This document shows, piece after piece, positions 33,268-42,071 of a DNA stretch of 64,000 bases. The position numbers and the translations under genes were made by a program. Source of the DNA: Stenogyne calaminthoides (taxonomy: Eukaryota > Streptophyta > Magnoliopsida > Lamiales > Lamiaceae); assembly GCA_037126765.1 (NCBI GenBank), contig JBBCBC010000030.1, forward strand, positions 1,474,453-1,538,452. Reading direction: 5' to 3'. The notes under the pieces are model-generated. The model did not search any database, was not told the origin of the DNA, and saw only the letters and a program-made list of their open reading frames with translations. Position 1 is the first letter of the stretch. Every line of letters begins with the position of its first letter.

Positions 33268-35737
33268 ATATTTAAAAGTGACAAAGCAAGTAAAAACCCC
33301 ACCTCTAATTGTCGATGTTATGAATGTGAATGATGTAATGAAATATCTTTATTCCTTGTGCCTAAAATAATATAATAAAACTTAATATTATTCACTAGAC
33401 AAAATAATAATTATTTAAATAATAATTATTTCTTATCGAACTAATAATTTTATAAAACTAACTTTATGTTTGAATTGTAGTGGCCGAAAAGGTTTTGAAA
33501 TTCAAAATTTATAAACCTCTATTTATTAAACAAATAAATGATTGGAGCCTTCTTTTCGAAAAAATAACTTTATAAATTAAAAATATTTTGACAAAGTGAT
33601 TGGATCATGTTTGTAACTGCTCGTTTATTTTCGAAAATTGCACATACTTGAAAAGGATTTAAACTTTGAACAATTGATGAAACAAAACTTTGAACTTTAA
33701 TTGGAATCCGAAATCCTTTGGCCTACTTAAAATCAGAAAATTAAATAAAAAGCACAGGTTGATCTCGACGAATGCTAAATATTTAAAATGTTAAGAGGAA
33801 GAAATTGTTACCCTCTTCCCTAAAGAAGATCAAAAGCGAGCCGCCAATGTCTTTTTGGTTCTGGAAAGAAAAACTAAAACTGTTGATTACGGTGAGAAAT
33901 ATATTTTCTGTGTATTTTTATTTCAAAAGAAGAGACATTTATTTATAGAGGGAGGAAAATGTAATTTTGTTAGTGAAAATTTGAGATTTAAATTTATCAT
34001 GAAAATTTTGAGATTTGATTTTTTTGTGGATAGAGATAAAATTTTAAAACATAGCTTTTATAAATCTAATCTAATGGTTGAATAGATAAACTTAGAATAA
34101 TAATATTAATAATTAATAATAATAGAAATAAAGAAGATGTGTAGCGAATTTGTAAACAAGACTTTGAAAGTTGGTGGGCTTCGGAAATTAGTGTATGAAA
34201 CACGAAGGATTTATGTCCTTTTTAAAAAAAAAAACAACGTAAAGCTTGGACCATTATTTTATAATAAAAAAATCACGAAATTAATATTTTTGTTTTTAGG
34301 AGAAAAATTGAATCCAAATATTTTGTAAATTTCATAAAGATATGAGTAGAAGTTGAGAAAGTTATGGGATCTTGATGAAAATATTATTTTATAAATATTG
34401 AAGGATAAACTTGAATTTAAAAAGTATTGGAAAAATCTCTTATGTAAGTTTTAAAAATATAACTGACTTGCAAATCTTCGGGGTGTTACAGTGAGTGATA
34501 TGATAAGTCAAAAATAAATTGGGTAAGATGGGAAAATGTGTGTGAGAGTAAAGAGAGAGGAGGGTTAGGTATTAAGTGTATTTCTACTTTCAATTTTGCT
34601 CTTCTTGGCAAATGGCACTGGAGATTTCTGAACGATTCTAATCACTTGTGGCATAAAATTTTGGTCTCAAAATATGGGGCCGACTTATTTTCGGGGATGG
34701 GGGGTATGGAAGAGAGGGTAAGAAAAAAGCGTAAATTTTCAAGGTGGTTGAGAGATATCTATAGTATAGAGGAGGGAGTTGAAGGTGAGTGGTTTTAGGA
34801 TAATGTGGGATGGAAGTTGGGGAATGATGAGCGCATTAATTTTTGGGGGGATAAATGGTGTGGGGAGAGTGCTTTATGTGAGAAGTACCCCAGGTTGTTC
34901 ATTTTATCTAGGGAGAAGGGTAGGGTAGTGAGGGAGAGTGGACGGAACCTCTTTGAATGGGAAAATGATTTGCTAACTTCTATGCTATATTGCATTAACA
35001 GGTACAAACCGTTGGAAAATGGTAGAGACAAATGGATCTGGAGCAAAGAAAATGATGGTGTTTATTCTACAAAATCTGCATACAAACTGCTCACGGAATT
35101 AAACAAGCCGCAGGAGGAAAGAGAGGAGTTCTGGGACAAGCTATGGAAGTTGTACGTTCCAGGGAAAGCAAAGGTTCTCACCTGGAAAGTGCTTAGAAAT
35201 AGAGTTGCAACAAAGACCAACTTAGTGAAGAGAGGTGTTTATGTCGGCAACACCTTATGTTCGTTCTGCTCCCTTTCATGAAGAGACAGAAGCTCACTTA
35301 TTCTTTGAATGCAACTTCTCCTATGACTTGTGGATGAAATTAAAAGAATGGACAGGAACTGTAGCTGTTGGATCCAACATTGCAAAGGTGAATTTACTGG
35401 TTCATGAAGATCTCAAGCCCAAAAAGGTCAGTTTTAAATTATGGGACAGCTTATGGCTTATCATGATATGGAGCATTTGGAAACATAGAAATCAAGTTAT
35501 TTTCTGTAATTTGATCCCCAAGTGTTGAGGAATGTTTTGATATGTTTTGTGCTAGATCGTGGAACTGGATTAGGATTAGGGGGAAAATATCTAGTCATTA
35601 AGCCCTTAACGACTGGATATTGAACCCAATATCTTGTCTTGGAGGTTGATAGTTCTGTAATATGTGATAGTGGCTAGTGGTTGTTTCTTGTCCTCACTTT
35701 GTAATTCTTGTTGGGGTTGTTGGAGTGTGAGTTGCGG

Positions 35738-35824
35738 AATGAGTCCAGGGAGGACAAGACGTTCAGAATGAGTCCAGGGAGGACAAGACGCTCGGAATGA
35801 GTCCAGGGAGGACAAGACGTTCGA
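35738..35824 (+). repeat. 29-bp minisatellite, three copies
   Basis: Unit AATGAGTCCAGGGAGGACAA followed by GACGTTCGG, repeated three times just upstream of LTR 1. The same unit recurs five times at 36803-36947 and three times at 38086-38172. There are no spacers, so it is not a CRISPR-like array. Confidence 0.93.
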
Positions 35825-35888
35825 CCTAGTTGAGGTTGTGCACTTCCGCTCCAGTGTCAGTCTCCAGGTTCATTCTCCAGGTGGAGAT

Positions 35889-36333
35889 TATTGGGTTATG
35901 GAGTCTGAGTGAAACGGAGATTCAGGGCGCTGGAGGCGCTCGACCAGTGCTCGAGGTCGAGCAAGTGTGCTCGGTCAAGCGCTCCCCTTTGCAGCGGTGA
36001 GAAGGCGCTCGAGCAAGGTTCTCGATCGAAGTAACCGCTCGACCAAGGGCTGAGGTCGAGCGGTTCCGAGGCCTGTACGCGGAGGCCCAATTTCATCTTC
36101 TAGGGTTTCGGCCAGGATGGGCCAAACCTAGGTTTCTATTATAAATACCCTCTGACTCCCCCATTGTATCTTGCACTACTTGCACTATCTTATACGATAT
36201 AGTAGATCTCTCCTGGCTTGGTAGTGCCCCCAGATGTAGTCAGTCTGGCGAACTGGGTAACCAAATTGTTTGTCCCTCTTAATTCCGTAGTTCCATTATT
36301 TTCTCCCATAATTTCTTGCTTAAATTCCTAACA
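35889..36333 (+). repeat. LTR 1 of the family-B derivative array
   Basis: 445 bp, TATTGGGTTATGGAG...TTCCTAACA. The first dinucleotide is TA instead of TG. It carries a TATA box TTATAAATACC at about 36140 and is followed by ACTGGTATCAGAGC. Confidence 0.9.
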
Positions 36334-36802
36334 ACTGGTATCAGAGCATCAAGCTCAAGGGATCTGTGGAGAGCAATTATGATGGCTGAAGGAAAATCGC
36401 CTGTTGAGAAGCTTGATGGAACGGATTTCGGATTTGTCGTTCGGTATGCGGCCGGGCACAACCACTGAACATTCGAGAACGCACAAGGCGCTCGAGCAAG
36501 CTGGTTGGTCGAGCAGAACCGCTCGACCAAAGCCCTAGGTCGAGCGGGTTCCGTAGGTAGTTCTCAGAGTATGGGCCGTTGCTTGGAGTAGGTGGTTGGA
36601 TGCAAGATCAAGATGGGCGTTAGAAACGTGCCTGAGATCGTTGTATCAGGTTCTTGCAAGATCAAGTGTGGATTGAAGCCGAACGTTGAGGGACATTGCT
36701 CGGATCGAGAGTTACTGCCAATGAGAGATGGGGAAGACGACTTACAGTTGGAGTCAGTCTCCAGGTGGGAGATTGTTGGGATTGTTGGAGTCTGAGGTGC
36801 GG

Positions 36803-36947
36803 AATGAGTCCAGGGAGGACAAGACGTTCAGAATGAGTCCAGGGAGGACAAGACGTTCGGAATGAGTCCAGGGAGGACAAGACGTTTGGAATGAGTCCAG
36901 GGAGGACAAGACGTTCGGTATGAGTCCAGGTAGGACAAGACCTTCGA
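36803..36947 (+). repeat. 29-bp minisatellite, five copies
   Basis: Same unit as 35738-35824; the last copy has GGTAGGACAAGACC in place of GGGAGGACAAGACG. It lies between a first polypurine-like tract (about 36765) and the one adjoining LTR 2. Confidence 0.93.
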
Positions 36948-37007
36948 CCTAGTTGAGGTCGTGCACTTCGCTCGATGTCGATCTCGTGTTCGATCTCGGT
37001 GGGAGAT

Positions 37008-37457
37008 TGTTGGGTTATGGAGCCTGAGTGAAACGGGATGCGGGCGCGGAGGTGCTTTCGATGGTCGAGGTCGAGCAAGTGTGTCTTTCGGTCGAAAGCG
37101 CCCCCTTTTCGGCGGTGAGAAGGCGCCGAGCAAGGTTGTCGATCGAAGCGAGTAACCGCTCGACCAAAGGGCTGAGGTCGAAAGGGTTCGAGACCCCGTA
37201 CCACGGAGGCCCAGTTTCATCTTCTAGGGTTTCGACCAGGATGGGCCAAACCTAGGTTTCTATTATAAATACCCCCTGACTCCCCCATTGTATCTTGCAC
37301 TACTTGCACTATCTTATAAGATATAGTAGATCTCTCTTGGCTTGGTAGTGCCCCCAGATGTAGTTAGTTTGACGAACTGGGTAACCAAATTGTTTTTCCC
37401 TCTTAATTCCGAAGTTCCATTATTTTCTCCTATAATTGCTTGCTTTAATTCCTAACA
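37008..37457 (+). repeat. LTR 2 of the family-B derivative array
   Basis: 450 bp, TGTTGGGTTATGGAG...TTCCTAACA. Preceded by polypurine tract GGTGGGAGAT and followed by primer-binding site ACTGGTATCAGAGC. Confidence 0.92.
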
Positions 37458-38085
37458 ACTGGTATCAGAGCATCAGGCTCAAGGGATCTGTGGAGAGCAA
37501 TTATGGTGGCTAAAGGGAAATCTCCTGTTGAGAAGCTTGATGGAACGGATTTTGGATTTGTCGTTCGGTATGCGGACGGGCACAACCACTGAACGTCCAA
37601 GAACGCACAAGGCGCTCGAGCAAGCTGGTTGGTCAAGCAGAACCGCTCGACCAAAGCCCCAGGTCGAGCGGGTTCCGTAGCCTATTCGCGGAGTATGGGG
37701 CGTTGCTTGGAGTAGGTGGTTGGATGCAAGATCAAGATGGGCGTTAGACACATGCTTGAGATCGTGCGGAAATCGGTGGCCGAATGATTCAAGGGAATGT
37801 TGTGGGACGTTGTTTGGTTCTGGTGCGAATCAAAACGTTGAGGGGCATTGCTTGGATCGAATGGACGTGAGGGTCCAGGTTGCGGTCTTGTGGGCCGCAG
37901 TGACGCAGGTTCGAGAAGGATGTTGTGGGACGTTGCTTGGATCAAGTGTGGATTCGAAGTCAAACGTTGAGGGACATTGCTCGAAGTGCGTGGTTTACTG
38001 CCGATGAGAGATTGGAAAGACGAGTTACAATTGGAGTCAGTCTCCAGGTGTGAGATTGTTTGGATTGTTGGAGTCTGAGTTGCGG

Positions 38086-38172
38086 AATGAGTTCAGGGAG
38101 GACAAGATGTTCGGAATGAGTCCAGGGAGGACAAGACGTTCGGAATGAGTCCAGGGAGGACAAGACGTTCGA
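38086..38172 (+). repeat. 29-bp minisatellite, three copies
   Basis: Same unit as at 35738 and 36803, just upstream of LTR 3; the first copy has GAGTTCAGGG and AAGATG variants. Confidence 0.93.
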
Positions 38173-38237
38173 CCTAGTTGAGGTCGTGCACTTCCGCTCC
38201 AGTGTTAGTCTCCAGGTTCAGTCTACAGGTGGTAGAT

Positions 38238-38684
38238 TATTGGGTTATGGAGCCTGAGTGAAACGGGGATGCAGGGCGCGGGAGGCGCTCGACCAGTGCT
38301 CGAGGTCGAGCAAGTGTGCTCGGTCGAGCGCTCCCCTTTGCAGCGGTGAGAAGGCGCTCGAGCAAGGTTGTTGATCGAGCAGAACCGCTCGACCAAGGGC
38401 TGAGGTCGAGCGGTTCCGAGGCCTGTACGCGGAGGCCCAGTTTCATCTTCTAGGGTTTCGGCCAGGATGGGCCAAAAACCTAGGTTTCTATTATAAATAC
38501 CCCCGACTCCCCCATTATATCTTGCACTACTTGCACTATCTTATAAGATATAGTAGATCTCTTCTAGCTTGGTAGTGCCCCCAGATGTAGTCAGTTTGAC
38601 GAACTGGGTAACCAAATTGTTTGTCCTTCTTAATTCCGAAGTTCCATTATTTTCTCCTATAATTGCTTGCTTTAATTCCTAACA
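38238..38684 (+). repeat. LTR 3 of the family-B derivative array
   Basis: 447 bp, TATTGGGTTATGGAG...TTCCTAACA, with TATA box TTATAAATACC at about 38491. Followed by ACTGGTATCAGAGC and a short gag start. Confidence 0.92.
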
Positions 38685-38956
38685 ACTGGTATCAGAGCAT
38701 CAGGCTCAAGGGATCTGTGGAGAGCAATTATGATGGCTGAAGAAAAATCAAAGGGAAGGGGAATGTTCGGATTAAGACACCAAATGGGACTGTGTTACAA
38801 TTGAAATATGTGAGACATATTCCTGATTTGAAGAGGAATTTGATTTCAGTTGAGCAACTTGATGATGAAGGCTACAAGGTGACCTTTGGGTGTAACTCGT
38901 GGAAGATATCCAAAGGTGTCATGGTAGTGGCTCGTGGAAATAAAAAGGGAGGACAC

Positions 38957-39513
38957 TGTTATAGACCCTAGATGGACCCAAAACCCCACATCGGTATGAT
39001 ATTGTCCGCTTTGGCCCGAGCCCGCACGGATTTGTTTTTGGACATCTCCCAAAAGGCCTCTAACCAATTAAGATTGTGTCCATCCTAATAAACCCCATGA
39101 TCCTCCCATATTATTCCGATGTGGGATATTGTTTGATACCCCAACAATCCTACCCTCAAACAAAGACCACCGAGCCTCCCCTCAAACGACCCGCTCTATC
39201 TAGGTCAACACCTCCTAGTCCATAGAGACCCCCATTTTTTTAACCAAGGCTTCATCGTCTTATTTGTTTAACACCGGGGACTACTCCACATCGTTTCGTC
39301 TGAGACCATGGCTCTGATACCACTGTTATAGACCCTGGATGGATCCAAATCCCCGCATTGGTATGATATTGTCCGCTTTGGCCCGAGCCCGCATGGATTT
39401 GTTTTTGGACATCTCCCAAAAGGCCTCAAACCAATTAAGATTGTGTTCATCCTAATAAACCCCATGATCCTCCCATATTATTCCGATGTGGGATATTGTT
39501 TGATACCCCAACA
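38957..39513 (-). mobile_element. TRIM (miniature LTR retrotransposon)
   Basis: 557 bp with two 190-bp direct terminal repeats (38957-39146 and 39324-39513), each TGTTATAGACCCT...TACCCCAACA, around a 177-bp centre. The right end of the centre reads GGCTCTGATACCAC, so on the minus strand the primer-binding site GTGGTATCAGAGCC lies next to the right repeat. There is no coding capacity. Flanks differ (GACAC left, ATTTT right), so there is no target duplication: the left flank is family-B internal sequence and the right flank is LINE 3' sequence. Confidence 0.9.
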
Positions 39514-39582
39514 ATTTTTTGTAAGGGTTGAGTACCCCTTGTACTCATTTATTTCAATAAATTGTTGTTTCAAAAAAAAAAA

Positions 39583-39895
39583 TCATAAATTAATTTGTAA
39601 TTAATACATCAATCAGCAGCAGTAGCAAAATAAAATAAAATAAAATAAAATAAAATCGAGAAAATACAATCATAATTTTCAGATCTGGAATTGTTAAACC
39701 TAAGAGAAGAGCAATCTTCTTCTTTCCAGTTGTTTTTACTTAAAAAAAACAATCAACCAGATGTACTAGCTAGCATTAAAACACACTTGCAGATTCAAGA
39801 CACAAGTTCATCTTTTTTTTTAAAAAGGAAAAGAAAATTACTACCTTTTACTGCTTGTTTTTATCTCTCTTCTTTTTCCCCAACATGTCCGCGTG
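39583..39895 (-). repeat. right arm of the inverted duplication, outer part
   Basis: Reverse complement of about 28430-28770, sharing CTAGCTAGCATTAAAACACA, TTCAAGACACAAGTTCATC and TATCTCTCTTCTTTTTCCCC. It contains a five-fold AATAA repeat near 39626 and lacks about 22 bases around the ATG of the left copy. Confidence 0.9.
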
Positions 39896-41690
39896 GAAAA
39901 TGAAAGATAATAAAGCACCAGAAATGAAAGAACAAAATAATGGAAACATCGATACATAATATTTAAAAATTAATCAGTAAACATCATTGCGTATCCATCC
40001 AACGTTTAAAATGTTTTCATTAAGATAAATACTTAGTATTGTTGATAATCAAAAGTATAATTACTTTAGTGGAGGAAAAATGAGTTGTCCGGAAGGAGTA
40101 AAATATATTGAAAGTGAGAAAAAGGATGGAGAAGAAGAAAGTAGGAAGTATTAGGCAAATTCTCCCGTGCACCACATCCACCAATAAAATTGATGTAATT
40201 TAATTTTAAAAGCTTTTTTTCTAAATTTTTGTAGTTTTAATTTTTTTTCTTTTTTCAATTTTGGTTTTCTTTTAACTTTAATTTCAGTTTTAGGTGTTTT
40301 TATTTTAATACTCGACCCAACCCGAAACCCAGCCCGAGTGGTTCATGGTTCACTCGGCCCAAGTGGTTCATGATTCACCCGATCCGAATGGTTCATATAT
40401 GATTTAGGGTTCATTATTTAGGGGTTAGGGTTTAGAGTGTACCAATTTGAATTGATGCATGGAAGGTGCACAGGAGAATGACTTGAAGTATTATTATTAA
40501 AGCGTGAGGTGAGGAAAATTAGGATGGTGGAAGGCTTGTTATATAAGAGAGGTACGGCAACATGTACTTGCAACGTGTGGACCTTGCACCACTTTTAATT
40601 ACTTGGGATTGTGCGGAGGAAATTAATGGAGTAAGGGCCCGTTTGGCTAAACTTATTTTAAACATCTTTTATAAGCTATAATAACTTATAAATTATTTTA
40701 ATAGTTTATAAGATGTAATTTTTTAAGTAGTTTATAAGTTGTTAAAGTATTTGGCTAATAAACCTTATAAGTTCTTTAATAATTTTTTAATTTTTTTAAT
40801 ATAATTTTTTATATATAACTTTTTTTTTTGAAAATAATTTTTTTTTCTGAATTTAAAAAAAAAATCGAAAATAATTTTTTCATGAAAAAAAAAAATTCGA
40901 ATTTTTTTATTCTGAAAATATTTTTTTTTACGAAACTATTTTTTTTTCTGAAAAAAAAAATTCGAATTTTTTTTCAAAAAATATATTTTTCCAGAAAATA
41001 ATTGTTTTTTTCGAAATTGTTTTTCCAATTTTTTTTTCAAAAATATATTTTGCCAGAATTTTTTTTTTCTTGCAAAAACAAAAAAACGGGCCGGGTTGGA
41101 TTGAATTCGGACTGAGTTTGGGCCGGGATGGGTTGAAATAGGATAGAACTTATATATTTTTTGTAAAATAAGTTGGGATATCCCAACTTATTTTTTTGGA
41201 GCTTATAAGCTCTAAAGAGCTTATTTTTAGATCTTATAAGATGTTAGACATTTTATTTTACCAAAAAAAATTAATGAACTTATAAGCTCCTAAACAGCTT
41301 ATAAGATGTTTTAAAGAGCTTATAAGCTGTGCCTAAGTTATGCATTGTTTGCACAAGCAACTATGGAGAGCAGTTGTAATGAGGATAATATGGAGAAAAT
41401 ATCACAAATGGTCCAGTAAGTTCATAAAAAGTCTTGGAGTTTTTTACTTCTCATGAATTTCGATAATTTTAGTCTCAATTTCAGTCTTTTTGGTCGAAAA
41501 ATTTGTATCTTCGCGTGGAATTGACAACGATATCTAATATTCTGCCCAAAAGTTACATGTGGAAAGCTAACACATTAAAAATTAACAACTCACATCGAGG
41601 GAAAATTAATAAATACAGACGAAAAATGTTCTTCTTTCATCTCCCGCACATGCAACTTTCGGCGGAATATTAGATCACATGATCAAATAT
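39896..41690. other. non-coding; possible hAT-like MITE at about 40638-41345
   Basis: From GGGCCCGTTTGGCTAAACTT (about 40638) to GAGCTTATAAGCTGTGCC (about 41318) there are many inverted TTATAAGCT / AGCTTATAA motifs, the look of a decayed hAT-type MITE; the boundaries are uncertain. A CCCGA-rich stretch at 40312-40385 repeats TGGTTCATGGTTCA-like words and also occurs at 45640-45800. No coding frames. Confidence 0.5.
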
Positions 41691-41701
41691 GGTGGAAATA
41701 C

Positions 41702-42061
41702 GAGAAATTTTTTTTTTTGGTCCCGTAATTTTTCTATAATCTAATTTTGGTCCAAAAAATTTAACTATCCAATTTTAGTCCCATAACTTTTGTATTTGTC
41801 CAATTTTGGTCCTATTTAACTAAAACGACGTCGTTTTCAATCAAAAATTGGGGATTTCAGATCGGGCGTGTGACAAAAAATGACCAATTTTTTATCGAAA
41901 ACGACGTCATTTTAGTTAAATAGGACCAAAATTGGACAAAAACAAAAGTTATGGGACCAAAATTGGATAGTTAAATTTTTTGGGACCAAAATTGGATAGT
42001 TAAATTTTTGGGACCAAAATTGGATTACAGAAAAGTTATAGGACCAAATTTTTTTTTTCTC
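41702..42061. mobile_element. Mutator-type MITE, near-perfect foldback
   Basis: 360 bp that begin GAGAAATTTTTTTTTTTGGT and end ACCAAATTTTTTTTTTCTC, so the ends are inverted. The arms continue with TAACTATCCAATTTTAGTCC against GGACCAAAATTGGATAGTTA, and ACGACGTCGTTTT against AAAACGACGTCATTTT. The 10-bp direct repeat GTGGAAATAC flanks it (41692-41701 and 42062-42071). The right arm has one extra copy of the GGACCAAAATTGGATAGTTA block. Confidence 0.9.
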
Positions 42062-42071
42062 GTGGAAATAC

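Larger units (their letters stand above)
31572..34490. mobile_element. 2.9-kb solo LTR in the LINE
   Basis: Begins TGTCACATCCTGATTTTTTC and ends CTTCGGGGTGTTACA, giving inverted ends TGTCACATCC / TGTAACACCC. It is flanked by the 5-bp duplication GTGAG (31567-31571 and 34491-34495). No internal region or polymerase is present, so this is a solo LTR left by LTR-LTR recombination, probably of a Gypsy element given its length and ends. It contains a tandem array (31665-32390), a 24-bp minisatellite (32550-32650) and a foldback MITE (32708-33267). Confidence 0.85.
31321..35610 (+). pseudogene. LINE ORF2 C-terminal part, split by a solo LTR
   Basis: 31321-31571 encodes the end of the reverse transcriptase (KFNRKLSMWKSKNLSMAGRI, LVNAVLNSIPTYLLSIYRAP, RRFLWG). 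Removing the LTR and one GTGAG joins it in the same frame to 34496 onward: INWVRWENVCESKERGGLGI, FNFALLGKWHWRFLND, LWHKILVSKYG. Next comes the zf-RVT region at 34805-35528 (NDGVYSTKSAYKLLTELNKP, KAKVLTWKVLRNRVATKTNL, CSFCS, then after a frameshift near 35270 EETEAHLFFECNFSYDLW). Stops occur at the junction (TGA) and at 34796. Sequence similarity to LINE protein fades near 35610. Confidence 0.92.
35709..38956 (+). mobile_element. tandem LTR array of a short family-B derivative
   Basis: Three LTRs (35889-36333, 37008-37457, 38238-38684) alternate with two internal segments of 674 and 780 bp. Each internal segment starts with primer-binding site TGGTATCAGAGC and a short gag start (MMAEGKSPVEKLDGTDFGF or close), then unrelated sequence with CTCGACC motifs, and ends in AGTCTCCAGGTGGGAGATTG (polypurine tract). 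After LTR 3 comes a different internal piece with KGRGNVRIKTPNGTV and LKRNLISVEQLDDEGYKVTF, part of the family-B protease region. The pattern is best explained by unequal recombination between adjacent copies of a non-autonomous element. Confidence 0.85.
31321..39582 (+). mobile_element. 5'-truncated LINE (L1 type), twice interrupted
   Basis: Starts abruptly in reverse-transcriptase sequence (PFSYLGVTIGAKANDSSIWD) and ends with a 3' untranslated stretch GGGTTGAGTACCCCTTGTAC and an 11-base poly-A (39572-39582). The surrounding inverted-arm sequence resumes immediately after the poly-A. Interruptions are the solo LTR (31572-34490) and the LTR array plus TRIM (about 35709-39513). Truncation at the 5' end and a poly-A tail are the hallmarks of LINE insertion. 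No clear target duplication is visible. Confidence 0.9.

Noticed and set aside
36662..37220. 180- and 130-codon minus-strand frames across the LTR array
   Set aside because: They translate the 29-bp minisatellite and LTR sequence and are not conserved in the other two repeats.
35738..38172. 29-bp repeats considered as a CRISPR-like array
   Set aside because: Units are directly adjacent with no spacers, and the DNA is plant nuclear; this is a minisatellite.
39307..39322. tRNA-Met gene fragment
   Set aside because: The GCTCTGATACC match is the primer-binding site of the TRIM, next to its terminal repeat.
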